Assembly: GCF_003589595.1 (NCBI RefSeq)
Contig: NW_020653409.1
Coordinates: 1,361,049 to 1,425,048, forward strand
DNA: 64,000 nt
Reading direction: 5' to 3'
Source of the DNA: Hyposmocoma kahamanoa
Taxonomy: Eukaryota > Arthropoda > Insecta > Lepidoptera > Cosmopterigidae
The position numbers were made by a program, and so were the translations under genes. The notes under the pieces are model-generated. The model did not search any database, was not told the origin of the DNA, and saw only the letters and a list, made by a program, of their open reading frames with translations. Positions 11,856 through 24,200 of this stretch are shown one piece after another (position 1 is the first letter of the stretch; every line of letters begins with the position of its first letter).

Positions 11856-13687
11856 GGAATCCCACCGAAGCCAACAGTATTTCTTACATCGGGTTTCGTA
11901 ACCGCTGCAACAAGCTTTGCAGGAGTGCTAGGCGTAAACATATTCACTCCACTATCGACGCTTGTCCGTCTACTAAGCGTGGAAATATATGAAGTCGCTG
12001 GGCATAGGTAAAGCCGGTCATGTCTTTCCCTCCAATGTCGATCTTGACGCGTTAAACAACTATATTGCATCTTCCACGATATGTTTAGATCCTACTATTA
12101 AATCTAGAACGTTATCTACACTGGCCGATGCACCTTGTCTTGCTTCACCCTTTTTGACTTTGGTTACGGCAGCAGATGCGTTGAAAATACTTGAGTCTGT
12201 TACTACGAAGGCCGTCGGCAATGACGGTTTGAGTCTTGATATGATCACCTCAATACAGGACCTGGTGGCTCCTATCCTAGCTCACATTTTCAATTTTTCG
12301 TTTTCCAATGGTGTGTTTCTCACTGAATGGAAACAAGCCCACGTGATTCCTCTCCCTAAAAAATCAAACCCTTCGTCTTTCTTCCGTTACCGTCCTATCT
12401 ACATACTCCCTGTAATATCCAAAATCCTCGAGCACTATGTTCACAGTCGACTCACTAACCACCTCCTACGAAACGATATTTTCGAAATGATATTTCCATA
12501 TGTAGTCTGGTTTTCGTGCAGGTTATAGCACGGTTTCTGCCCTAGTGAAAAAAACTGACGATATTCGTCACGAGATACAAAATAAAAAAGTTACCTTTCT
12601 CACGTTGCTAGATTTCAGCAGTGCCTTCAGCACTGTTGATTTTGATTTGTTATTTGCTGTACTCAAAATCATAAATCTGCCTCCCATAGCGGTTTCCTGG
12701 TTCCATTCGTGTCGTTCTCAGTTCGTTAAAATCGGTGACAAGCGTTCGGACTGGTGTAGTATTACGGCTGGCATTCCGCAGGGTGGGGTTTTATCTCCTA
12801 TATTTTTTTCTGTCTTTATCGGTAAAATTACATCTTCACTCTCTTCTTCTTTCCATCTCTATGCCAATGACCTTCAAATTTATACTGTAAACCGCCTTGA
12901 GGATGGAGTTTCTGCTGTCGGTACGTTAAATGCCCACTTACAAAAAGTTTTGGTGTGGGCAAAGAACTACGGACTACTTTTAAATGCACAAAAGTCCCAA
13001 GCCTAATTATTGGCAGTCGCCATTCCATCTCCAGGTTGAAATCTATGGTGGTGCCCAATTTGGTTCTGAATGATTCCATTATTCCTTTTTCGTCTTCAGT
13101 AAAAATTTGGGCATCATAATGGATCAGACACTTTCTTGGTCGGAGCAAGTCGCCGATGTCAATCGTAAAATCTTTGTATCACTTCATTCCCTCAAACAGC
13201 TGCAGTACTTTCTTCCTCTCTCCACCGAATTTATGCTCATATACACTCTACTTGTACCTCTTTTGGATTATGGGGACGTTGCCTACCTTGATCTTTCGGA
13301 GGACCTTTTTAACAAGTTGGAGCGGCTTCAAAACCAGTGCATTAGATTTGTGTTCGGCTTGAAAAAGTACGATCACATTTCCGGATTCAGAGATAAGCTG
13401 AAGTTGCTGCCTATCCATCTCATAAAATCCTTTTCCATCACTCTTCTCCTTGTTATCTTCGTGAGCGTTTCCAATACCGCCAGGCTATGGGTGACCGCCT
13501 GCGTTTCGGTACTAATTTGTCCCTCGTCATTCCACAACACAGTTTACAAAAGTATTCGGAATCGTTCACAGTGAACTCTGCTCGTATGTGGAACCTTCTC
13601 CCAGTGCAGGTCAGACAGTCACCTTGGGTTCGGGCTTACAGGGGTGCCCTTTTGAAATCTTGGGATAATTCAGACTCCTCATGTTAG
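11856..13687 (+). pseudogene. Non-LTR retrotransposon reverse transcriptase, broken
   Basis: A continuous trail of reverse transcriptase (RT) homology crosses at least four frames. Block order is: RNRCNKLCRSARRKHIHS (pre-RT region, from about 11898), a shift near 11988, KAVGNDGLSLDM (about 12210), RYRPIYILPVISKILE (about 12390), a shift near 12510, TLLDFSSAFSTVDFDLL (about 12605), GIPQGGVLSPIFFS (about 12772), YANDLQIY (about 12860), then a stop at 13004. Homology resumes with SRHSISRLKSMVVPNL and LGIIMDQTLSWSEQV after 13107. The C-terminal tail ends at 13687. The catalytic YADD motif reads YAND, so an active-site aspartate is lost. It is a dead copy of a non-LTR element in the Jockey/CR1 group; the exact clade is not resolved. 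The endonuclease domain is missing. Confidence 0.9.
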
Positions 13688-14060
13688 AGCTTACAAAATA
13701 TTTATTTACATTTCACATATTTAATTATAGTCTTATTTTATACATTCATTTTATTGTATATTTTATATGTATTAGTGAATCATCATTTATTTAATATTAT
13801 GTTTTCGTGTGTACATTTGATATAATAAATTTATTCTTTAATTATAGAGTATGTAGCATTCGATTTAATGATTTATTAGATTTTATTGCCGACTCAGGAA
13901 CCAACTTTCCTTTCAATTGTTCAAAGGTTAGCTGGAAGAAATCCCTTTATGGGATAAGCTCGCCTTTGTACAATAACGTTCTATTTCTCTCTTATTTTTG
14001 TAATTTGTTTGTGTTGTACAATAAAGTGTTTACATACATAATAATAATACATTCTGAACA
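13688..14060 (+). mobile_element. LINE 3' untranslated tail with stem-loop
   Basis: This is the untranslated end of the preceding LINE. It contains AGCTGGAAGAAATCCCTTTA then TGGGATAAGCTCGCC at about 13930-13964, in which ATCCC (13941-13945) and GGGAT (13951-13955) form a short hairpin. It ends with a TTGTACAATAAAGTG block and an ATAATAATA tail near 14050. Two other LINE tails in the window (minus strand at 36.08 and 62.04 kb) have the same frame of conserved bases around a hairpin of different sequence. Confidence 0.7.
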
Positions 14061-14149
14061 CAACAGTGTATTTGAAAATATAAATATAATTCTCATGTAG
14101 AATAGCATTTCCGAGTTTCTAGGTTTTCGCTATTGCGAACGATTGGAAA

Positions 14150-14345
14150 TGGAATATTTTTTTCGGATCTAAAATGGAGTATATTTGTTTTTTCAAACAA
14201 ACTAACGTTTTGGGCTCTTTATAAGTCCTATGATCGCGGCTGACTAAGGTGGTATTAGTCATCAACCAGTTACGTCTAATATTATTGCAAACCACCCCGT
14301 TCTGGACTATAGTCACAAAAAATAAAAATTAACCACCTTTTCTTT
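14150..14345 (-). mobile_element. PLE terminal-repeat fragment (minus)
   Basis: On the minus strand this matches the PLE core: TTTCAAACAAACTAACGTTT, GGGCTCTTTATAAGTCC, GACTAAGGTGG, AACCAGTTACGTCTAATATT and GCAAACCACCCCG. It directly abuts an oppositely oriented fragment at 14346-14410. Confidence 0.7.
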
Positions 14346-14410
14346 GCCATTGGACCTGCAAAGAATCTAAAATGTTGGCTTGTTTGAAAAGCAAATATAT
14401 GCGACTATAA
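14346..14410 (+). mobile_element. PLE terminal-repeat fragment (plus), inverted partner
   Basis: The sequence reads CCATTGGACCTGCAAAG, then ATGTTGGCTTGTTTGAAAAG and CAAATATATGCGAC. This is the plus-strand PLE core, diverged. With the adjacent minus-strand fragment it forms an inverted pair of terminal-repeat pieces. Confidence 0.55.
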
Positions 14411-14644
14411 GTTCTTTAACAACGGATATAATAAGAAATTATTGTGCATTTCTTAGGTCTTAAACTGTTTCTATTTTTATCTTTCTATCTTTTTATTTAG
14501 CAAATATAAAACCGCAGTTATCTACTCTCGAATTTACGTCATCTCTTTTTACTTGAAATCAATTTAGGTAACCATTGCACTGAATTACATTATCTGTATT
14601 GTGTGTGATGTGAATACGTCTTGAGATTTGGTCGTCTGGTTGAG

Positions 14645-14815
14645 ATTTGGATACCAAGGTCGACCTTTTCCATATATTATTTTATTCATCCACGTTCGTT
14701 CTACAAATTTGTGTCGTCTTTCTACTAACATCCATTTTTTCCATATGACCAAACCATCGAATGTCCTTTTCTATCTTAGTATCTATCTCTAACTGTTCCC
14801 TTTTGATCTGTGAAA
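14645..14815 (-). pseudogene. LINE C-terminal remnant
   Basis: The minus strand translates to IEKDIRWFGHMEKMDVSRKT and continues TQICRTNVDE before a stop. This matches the recurring LRWFGHVERM.E.R tail of RTE-type and related insect LINE proteins. No RT catalytic block remains nearby. The flanking sequence is not recognised. Confidence 0.6.
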
Positions 14816-16916
14816 ATGTTTAATTGATCTAATTTATGAAATAAAAGTAAAGAAATTCTCGTATTTATTACTTTCTACTGTCATCTCTGGCTATTTCTAA
14901 ACTTTACACACTATGAAGACAAAAACAGTATTATTATTATGTCTATAGTCGCTAGCGACTTGTCTGGAAAATTTCAGTTCTTTGTGACCTGCATAGAGGC
15001 GCTGAACTAGTCGCCATACAAAACTGTCAAATTCAATATAATTCTTAGCGATATCGACATCCTCAAATTACGATAGATGAACTTGAGATGCAATAAGTGT
15101 TAAATTTTCTTAAACCTCTATAATACGTAAATAAGCACTCTTTAACTGGTAGACAATTTCTAAATGACTAATTGTATTTGTTTCCTCCTAGCTGTCTTTC
15201 ACTTTCGTAACTTAGTCATCATTACCGATTTGATTTTTGCATGAGTCAAAAGAACTACTTGTTTGTGGGAACCAATAATGCGGAAGCATCATGTCCGTGT
15301 TTAAAAAATACGAGCTTTAGTAGGTGGTATTTAATCAGTGTTTAAACTTGTTTTAAATGTTCAAGTACAGTTTATGACACATAATAAATGGTTGTAGAAA
15401 TAATAATGGGTTTTATTATTTGGCATTTAGAGTTTTACTGGGACAGTTTTTCAAAGAGCTATTAAAATGTAGATTAGATTAGATTTTTATGGATTTATTC
15501 GATGAATTATATTTAATTTATTGCTTTTGGTTGTGATAGCTTAGTTGGAAAAAATATTGCATCCTCAAACCCAGAAGTGGTAGGGTGCCTGCAAAATAAA
15601 ATTAAGTTCAATTTATAGATCATGACTTGCGTTAATGGTAATTAATTCAATGCGTGCCCCAACTCGTATTAAACTAAGTCCGAACTATGACCTAAGGTTC
15701 TTTGTGTAGGCTCCAGCTTAATTTTGTACGTATATGGGTTGATGACAAAGCTGATAATGCTTTTCCTTAAGTCAGCGACCGGAGGGTCGACCCATCGTAA
15801 AACTTCATATATATTTTTAAGTAAAATTTCATTATGCTCTTTTTTGGAATGCGAAAGCCTGAGTCTGAGCATACGTTATGAAGTATTATTAGTAATATTA
15901 ATCATGATATCGAAATGTGTAAAACAACTTTATTGCTCTATCTTTATTTATGCCTTGCTTCCTTTCGAGTCCAAACTTATATTTGAAAATTTGTTTTTCA
16001 GTATAATTCACTAACAATTTAACATTACTTATTGTATGATTTACACTTAACATAGTTTCGTTTCACTGCTCGTTAAGCATTACAGACTGGTTTGACCGCT
16101 CGACCGTTCACTGGTTGACATTTATTTTGCATCAGCAAGTTGCGTCAGCCTATAGTGTGCACTGATAAAATGGTGGGCTGTAGAACCAACAGTCTGCGAT
16201 ATTGTAACTAGACTGCGGGGAATTTTAATACGATTTATATTAAGGAAATGTTGAAGAGCAATGTCACGGTCGTTTGGTTTCTGGTTATCCTTACGTCAGT
16301 GTTAAACTTTCTTATAGTTGCGTAGTTATTCTAAATCAAATTACCATGAGTATGTAAATACTTGGTTCACATAATTAGTAACTCTTATTTTTTAAACAAT
16401 ATATAATTTTTTTCTTTTCTTATTTATGTGAATCGGACTGACAATGGGACCACTTTCTAATACCGGTGCAGTCATGCTTTATTTGAGGCCCGGTATTTTA
16501 AAAATAGTCTCAATGTTTTGTACAACGTATTAAAAAAATTACGGGGCTACAAACGCACGTACATTTGAGAAACGTGGATTTACTAAAAATGGACAACGCT
16601 TGCAATAAAAAGCTACGTTCGGTAGTTTTCGCATTATTTATGGAATTGCGTTGTCAACTCAACTACAAGGAAATGGCTTCCGTTTGTTAGTATTATTGCA
16701 AATGTAAAATACTTTTTCTGTTTATCTGACTCCGAAATTGTTTCGACTTGGTTTGAAATTATTTTGACTTAACGATGTTTTAATCTCGGCTCATGATGTC
16801 CTTAATTAAACAAATAAAGAATAGATATCGAGTTGATCCAATTTCTTAACTTTCATTTTGTTTGGTATCTAACTTTTTTGCATTGAATTCAATGTACAAA
16901 AATAAGTTAAAATACA
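14816..16916. other. AT-rich stretch, nothing convincing
   Basis: No repeat family or splice-supported exon was recognised. Overlapping opposite-strand open frames at 15669-15872 and 15724-16014 are typical of chance. Confidence 0.4.
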
Positions 16917-17045
16917 TCACGAACGCCATAAGTTCCTTATATGTCGAAGGGAAATCAATTTGTCGTTAAACGTAGCTTCCTGTTTCAGTATGTTCTTGCG
17001 ATTGTAACAGCCGGTTTGACTACACACAGCATACGTGTTGGGCAT
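16917..17045 (-). pseudogene. Possible THAP-like zinc finger remnant
   Basis: A minus-strand ATG at 17045 opens 42 codons beginning MPNTYAVCSQTGCYNRKN and ending at 16917. THAP DNA-binding domains typically start MPxxC and have a C-x(2-4)-C pair. Here the first expected Cys is Tyr, a C-x4-C pair is present, and a later RNLW resembles the conserved tryptophan region. The downstream C..H pair is absent before the stop. It could be a decayed DNA-transposon or host THAP exon, or coincidence. Confidence 0.22.
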
Positions 17046-17132
17046 TTTTCTATTAAAGATCAATAAGAATATAAAGTACCTACTATTGTAGATTTTTATA
17101 TGAAATTGTATCGTTAGAAAGAGGTGGCGCAA

Positions 17133-19339
17133 TTTTAAGTTGAAATGTGACTATGTGACGGTCCTATATTTTATTACTTGAACGTAAAAGAAAATAATCT
17201 CTTTTATGTCCGCAACGATGTCCCCTGCCATAGCCCATTACTGGTAAGTGCACTAAAATGGATAGAACAAAGCAATAGAAACATTTTCCTTTTCACTAAA
17301 TAAACCAAGATCAAGACGCCTAGAGCATTGATCTTATAGATGAGACTTATGCTCAGGAATAGAGTTTATAGATAGGTTTAGTTTTAGCAATTGAAGAAGC
17401 AGTTTGTCACTAATTACTATGTGTGGACATTGTGATCCTTTCTCTTGTCCACGCAGCCGCGGAGATCGGTCTAGTCTCCGGTATTAGAGCAAGCGAGATT
17501 CATGAAAAGCTCAAATATTCCAGTCTGGACCAGTGGTGCATATATCTTTTACGTTGGAAACCCTGGGTGTCTGGTAGCTTCAGGTGACCAGTATTCCCTC
17601 AAAAAATAAACTTAACTATCCCAAAAAGAAACGTTGCCAGCCTGTACACGATGCCCTGTTTTCTGTCTCTCCTTTCTTTATGTAGTGCCGCGAAAACATT
17701 CAAATTCATTTCAATTTCAATGTTACTAATATTTGTCCGAAACAAAAATCCATTTCAAATTCAATCATCTTCATAGCAAGTATATTTAAAATTTCAACAC
17801 CAGCCATTTCCTTCTGTTCTTATAACAGAGCAGCCAACCGGTGAGACATGACACCGACACCAAGGCGAACGTGTAGACCATCGATCTATAAACGCAAACT
17901 AGTTTGTTTTGTTCGGTCTGAGACAGATTTCATGGTGACGATGTTTTTATTTCAGGGTCAATGGATAAATATAATACTGATAATGTTAATATATAAACAC
18001 AAAAATTGAAATATCTGATTCAGGTTTTTAAAAAGCTAATTTCCTTTAAAATTTAACAATTATTGTTACAGGTATATTATTGTTTTGATATACACCAGGA
18101 ACGTCCAAAGATAAACTATCCGCATCATTTCTCCGTTTATTGAATTTTCGGCACCACGCTGGACTCCAATCATCATCAGCGATACGAATGTTAGTAATCA
18201 ATAGTCCATTTAGATGGAGTCGTCATTTGAGTTCAAGTATTTTCCGTTTTTACAAGAACTATTAATCTAGTTCAATTGTCAAACAAGTTTAGCAACGTTT
18301 ACCAAAGCATTAAAGTTCCTGACAAACTAACGCTGACAATTGAAACGTTTTAGCCAAACCTGTCAAGTGTTACTCAAGACAATCTGCAGTTATTCAACCC
18401 AACCAGACTAGTCTTTCTTTTTACGCGCAAAAGTAAAAGTGGCACGCACCACTTGCGCAATACCGTTCTTACATCTGTATCACTTGTTACAATATTGATT
18501 TGTTTTTTAAATACATTGTTTGGAATGCTGGCATCTATTACCTGCTAAATAATAAGTTTATCAATTCAAAGGGAGACATTATTATCATTCTGGTTATAAC
18601 GCTCCAAATCGCGGTACTTGACAAAAGTGTCTACTTTTAACTGGCAAAATCAAATGAGGAAATTTTTGTTTTATCGCGGTATGTAAAGACCACAACCTGC
18701 CATTCCTTCACATATTATATTACTTGGAGTGAAAATGTTATGATGAGAATTGAAGATACGGAAGAAAAACCTCTGCCAGAATCGTAGCATGTGGCGATAC
18801 ATATTGTCCTTATTTGACTTAAGTGGTCTATAACGATATGTGTTCACTAAAATTTAAGAAAGAAAGAAAATATATTTATTTGTCTACATTACATTGACAA
18901 TAACTACTTTACAACTACAAAAATAAGGAACCAAAAAGGTCACCACTCAGCATGTGCCAGTTTGCTCACGGAAAAACAGACCGGCGCTGATATTCTGTGG
19001 CCACCACAACAGAAATTAATTAATGCTCTCTTCCATTAACTAGACAAATTTTAAGCATTTAATATTTATCTCGTCTTAAACTAATTTCATTGTCGTTTTA
19101 TTTTATTCCCATTTGTGAACCACTCTCATAATTATTTCAATTATCAATAGTATTATTCTATGGTGGAAGTTTGACTTTAAAAGATAATTGGTCTATCTAG
19201 TTTGGGTATCAGTCTTCGGCTATGTACATACTTAATTACATATTTTAAATTCATACATGAATAAGAGGTAATAAATCACAAAATACTTCGTAGAGAATAT
19301 CGTTACTGAATTTGTTGTGTATTAATTTAATTACAAATT
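17133..19339. other. Largely unassigned; possible LINE/SINE tail near 18.85-19.02 kb
   Basis: At 18850-19020 a segment with TATTTATTTGTCTACATTAC resembles one at 28890-28920 and may be a retroelement tail. A plus-strand frame of about 50 codons around 17436-17585 is protein-like in composition, but no partner exon was identified. Nothing else was recognised. Confidence 0.3.
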
Positions 19340-19555
19340 TCAAATCATGTCACGCAGTATTATATAACCCGTTTGAGACATGCTATAAATTTTGACGAAA
19401 GACTGTCCCTCAATGATAACATAAAATGTATACGTCGCATTGTTCAAACCTTTATGGCTACCTATAATAGCTTGCTTAATATTCATGGTGTGGAGAAAGT
19501 TGATTGCAGAATTCAGTGTTTCATTTAATGGCAATGCGTTAACATTCATTTTCAA
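19340..19555 (-). other. Unrecognised 71-codon ORF
   Basis: The minus-strand frame contains ATG codons near its start and encodes a non-repetitive polypeptide with segments NSAINFLHTMNIKQAIIGS and SFVKIYSMSQTGYIILRDM. A CTATAG acceptor-like site lies just upstream on the minus strand. No good donor follows and the frame ends in TGA. The composition is protein-like, but I do not recognise a family. It might be a lone exon or a chance frame. Confidence 0.2.
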
Positions 19556-20044
19556 ATTACGACTGATAGAGATCTATAGATAATTTGCATAGAAATGTAA
19601 AGTCAATGTAAACAAATCCATTTCAAACGCAGGATCGATATTAAATCTTACTTAAGTCAATTGTCTTTAATAATAAATATCGCTTGAGAGCACATCAACG
19701 ATTAATCATTGATCACGCATCATTTGGGAGTTGTCCAAATTTTCGTTATTAATAAATGTCACTCAGCACTTAAGTTACGACTCAAGATTGTTTTATCAAT
19801 CAAGTGCAGGGTCTTTGTCACTTGAAGTGGCACCATTCGAGATACCAATTATTACACTTTATTATTATGCCGCTAGAAGAGCTTGTGAAGCATCGTCAGA
19901 TTTCAGTGACATCTAACCCTATACCCATTTAATACTGGACTTGGAGATGTTTAATTAATACGGACTTAAAATTATAGATTTGGAAAAGACCTTTCCAGAA
20001 TTGAAAATAAAACTATATTTTCCAACATACATACGTCTAAATAG

Positions 20045-20135
20045 CATATATTTTATATTTTCAAAACCAACACTTCGGGCTCTTTACAAGTCTTACAGGT
20101 CACGGCTGATTGAAATGGTAAAAAAATGGTAAAGC
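20045..20135 (-). mobile_element. PLE terminal-repeat scrap
   Basis: The sequence TTTTCAAAACCAACACTTCG then GGCTCTTTACAAGTC and AGGTCACGGCTGATTGAAAT is a diverged minus-strand copy of the PLE core. Confidence 0.55.
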
Positions 20136-20334
20136 CATCAGTATAATCGTCTTCTTATCGCATCGATCGCATATACTATAATACTTGCCATCGTGATGAA
20201 AAGATTTGCCAATTGACGTAAGATACTCGCCAATTGTTGCCCAGGGTGCACCAGATGTACAGAAAAGGAATACGGAAAAAACTAAAAACAAAGATCTAGA
20301 AACAATAAGCACATCCAAAAAAAACGTTAAGATT

Positions 20335-20430
20335 CGCTGGTTCGTTCCGTGGCTTAGTTGGCATAGCGTGTGCCACGGTTTGCTTGGAGACGCTGGTTCG
20401 AATCCAGCAGGATCGAAGGAATTTTTTTAA
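20335..20430 (+). mobile_element. tRNA-derived SINE S1 (plus copy)
   Basis: The sequence has an A-box-like TGGCTTAGTTGG and a B box GGTTCGAATCC about 45 bp apart, followed by AGGATCGAAGGAATTTTTTT. The minus-strand segment at 32385-32560 shares the GGTTCGTTC start, the B box and the CGAAGGAA tail. The bases flanking the T arm do not pair into a 7-bp acceptor stem, so this is a SINE head and not a tRNA gene. Confidence 0.6.
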
Positions 20431-21129
20431 GTGTTCGACCTTTGTATTAATAATTATAATAAACTAGTGGAGTAATTGAATATCATAGTGATGAAACATC
20501 CAATAAATAGTAATTTTATGTTTACTTTCATAAATCGTTATCAAACACGAAACTTCTTTACAAATACTGTTTGAGATCTTTAAAATTCTGTTATTAGTTT
20601 CGTAATCATGTACCATAATCATTTAATGTATAATTTTTGTTTGTTACAGGTATGGAATTCTGTCCAACTGAAGTAGCAGGACTGGTCCACTAGTATTCAA
20701 AAGCACAATGTGTCACACACTATTTTGTTCACGTGTAGTATTCTCAAACGTCTCACCAATTGTCGTTTCTTGCGGGTCGGTGTTACAACCGTTTTCTTTT
20801 TTACAATTTTGTTTGAAATTTTCACGTTTCAGTCATAAATTAGCCGTTTGTTGATGGAACTCAGATTTTGTTGCTACTTTAACACAGTTTTATGTTCCCT
20901 TGGAGATTTAGGTTAGCATGAATGGAATGGGGAAAGTTTCTTACAAAATTACCTACTTTAAAATCTTGTTCTTCTATTTGTTTTGATTGTGACTTTTCGG
21001 CGGTTTAAATGTTCAGGCACCAAAATATTACAAATGCGATTTCTGAGCGTACTAAATGACGTAAACAGGAGTTTATAGGATATAGTATAGGAGGAGGATA
21101 TAAGAGAGGAAAGTTACAAAGTTTGTGTA
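20431..21129. other. Nothing recognised
   Basis: No exon or repeat family was recognised between the SINE and the next PLE scrap. Confidence 0.4.
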
Positions 21130-21215
21130 ATCCTGGCTCACGACTGAAACTTGAGATCTAAAAAAACAAAATACACGATTTTTCCGAAAAAATAAGTTAA
21201 TTTCCTATATGTAGT
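21130..21215 (+). mobile_element. PLE terminal-repeat scrap
   Basis: The sequence AAAAAAACAAAATACACGAT then TTTTCCGAAAAAATAAG and TAATTTCCTATATGT corresponds to the part of the PLE core that runs from the A-rich block to TTTCATTTCCTATG, with substitutions. Confidence 0.45.
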
Positions 21216-24200
21216 AATAGCAAAAGCTAAGGATTGAGAATTTGTACACGCTTGTAACACAAAAAGATATACCTACATAAATTTGTCTGACAAGTCAAAG
21301 TAAAACGCAAAGGAGCTTTAAAACGGCATGTTACAATCAAGCGATTATCTTTAGGTAAAGTTATCTTTACTCCGAATTCCGCATTTTGGGTCCGACAAGG
21401 ATCTGTTTTATGTTCAACTTTATTTGACAAACATCCATACTAACCCGTCAGCCGCTAAAACGTAACTTGCTCGTTTACTATTCTTCCGTCTCGCTCTGGG
21501 AATACATATTTTTACTGCTACTGTCTGTTTTACTACTGCGTGATGAGGTGGAATTCACTTTGGAAGTTAGTTTGCGGTATCCCTCGACTTATAATTCGGT
21601 TACGAACCCTTTATGATTTAATTAGGTACTTTATCTCGTTTGTTTATTTATTGCTCTTAATGTATTGTATATTGTATATAGATAGAGTAAAGGTTCATTC
21701 ATCATCTCTCTGTATAATGCATGAAATGTAAAAAATATCTCTATGAACAACATTGACATTAATAAAGCATAAAAAAAAGATATTACAGTAAATAACTCTT
21801 GATTTTAATGGACAAAAAGACACAAGAATCAAACCCTATCGATAAAGTTTAGATCGGTTTTTTATCGAATGTCTATTCCTTGTGTATTGTCTAATAATAC
21901 CGTTATCTACTTTTACTTTATCTAAACCTGTTATAACCCACTCGATGAAGGCGTTTTTAAAACAAATATATTAAGTAATTGTATTACTTATGTGTTTATT
22001 ATATTTTCATCATCTTTGTTGGATTAAGGATTTTTTTATTTGATCTGTTGATTGCTTTCAACCTCACAAGTGAGTGCTTGAGGACGTGTTTTTACCATCA
22101 TCGTCAACAACCTCGCTTGATCGCTGTTAAATTTCCATCCACTACATTCTTGAGCTTGTGTCACTCATCTACGGATCACGACTTTGATAATATCTTCCAT
22201 CTATCTCGTTGCAGGACCTTCCACGTTTCTATAATGCCTTTTTGGTCACTATTCCGTTTTTGCTTCTTTCTATCTACGTTTGTACTTAAATTGTAAAAAC
22301 TCTTTACAACCCCAATTCCCCAATTCTCAAGCTACCAAACAGGAATACCCGAAACGCTCCAAAGGCATTATAATGAAGATTATACCGTAAGGAAAATCCC
22401 GGGATCGGGACGGGAATTGTCACTGACAGCTCTCTGATTACGGACTGTAAACTTTTTATATTGACAGTACTGAGCGATTGTGAATTATGGCGGCCTGATT
22501 TGATTCTTCTCGATTTTTATAAAATTACAATGAACTTCCGCTACGCTCCTGATAAGCCCTTTTCCGTTTTCTTTAATATTTTTAATAATATCATCGTATC
22601 TACGATAGACACTAACATTATGAAAGTTAGTCCTAAAGATCTATTAAAAAGTAAAATTCGGCAAAAATAAATAACTATATTCAATGTTACAATTGCAAAA
22701 GCTAAAAGAATTATTTTTGTTCTAATCGCGAAATTAGTGGTCATTGGAGTGAGACTGTGTCGTAGCACCTAAACTATGTCTACGACTGGTTTTATTTTAA
22801 TCAAAGCCTGATTGTGATAGTCCATGGTAGTTAATTAAAAATAAAAGAGTCAATTTTTTACTAAAATGTATTTTACTTTTATAGATATTATCCACGTAAT
22901 TACGCGAAATAGAGCATCAAAATAAAAAATAAATGCTCGTTAATCAACCTGTTAAGTTTCGTAAAATTTCGTGAGAACGAATATGACTGCAATGCATCGA
23001 ACTTAACAAGTCTGACGGAAGACGATGCGAAAAAAAATTGGAAAAAGAAAATGGGACAGATGGAAATAGACGCGTATATTCTTGCATACATTCTAGTAGC
23101 TTAATAGACGCACTTGACAGCACCACGTGTGGTACAAGTTATGAGAATATAGTGCCAACAGATTCTCATCCTCATCTTCTGAAAACCGAATTCACACATT
23201 TAAATTTCCAATTTTATTTTAGCTGAGGAAATGAATATTTATTAATTAGAATGTGGTATCGTATTAAAATTAAAAAAAACTTTAATTTTTTTCTAGGTTA
23301 ATTTGTGTATTTTTTAATATGCGCTTATTGTATTTTTCTTGAATGTTTTTGATTTTTAATTATACTTGTGACAAACCTACTTCACATAATAGTTCCCTAA
23401 AAATCTCCTAGATGGCATTAACCCATTATATCTAAATTCTGCATCCCGGTGTTAAGACTTTCTTTCAGGAGGTGAGCTCGACCGAATTTTGCTTATGTGT
23501 GACAAACGTAGGTACTATCGATTTGTTTCTAGTAGTTGAGTCATTGTGGGAACGACTACGACTGCTTGGACCTACTGATAGTTTGAATTTAAACTTCTTG
23601 TATTGTATGCTGTATATAATCTTGTCATCAAACATCAAAGAGATCTATTTGTTAACTTTTAGTGTGTTCTTAACTATTACACGATATGGAGGAGTATCAT
23701 CAGCAGCTATGTATGCGCTACAGTCTTTCTTCACTAGCTACTCTCCTGATACGCGCCTTTGGCTTCCTTTACCCACATCGATCTCGTCTATTCTCAGCTT
23801 TTGTCTACTAAGCAGCTCTAAAATACTGCGTTCATTAATCGAACTATTGTAAAACATATGTTACGAAAAATGTTTTGAAAAAACTATGTAAGAATCCGAT
23901 TCATCGCTTTACACTCATGTCTTGATCCTCAGTCTCCTCTATAACACTGCGTGACGGAATTCACCACGCTCTACTTGTTACAATTGTACCATTTGTCAGT
24001 TTCTAAGCAAATATTTCTAATAGCCACTTGACTATAACTTTATAAAAATCTAGGTTAGATTCAGCTTTCATTTTTAGTTTCAATATTTTATTTTAGAGAA
24101 AAAACATATCGTGTTTAGTTTTAAAGTAATCATTTCATTGTTTCGTGCTTGGTTTTGTTAAAAATTTTGAAATTGAACTCATGAGCATGAGTACTTTCGT

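Noticed and set aside
20338..20425. tRNA gene suggested by A- and B-box motifs
   Set aside because: The sequence around the T arm does not close into a 7-bp acceptor stem, and the same head plus tail occurs inverted at 32.4 kb, so it is a SINE. The same reasoning applies to 35.17, 50.5, 51.7 and 60.5 kb.
21979..22296. 105-codon frame
   Set aside because: It is Cys/Phe/Leu-rich from an AT-rich pyrimidine tract, a typical chance frame.
23472..23852. 126-codon open frame
   Set aside because: It begins at a non-ATG codon and has no recognised motif, splice pair or second copy.
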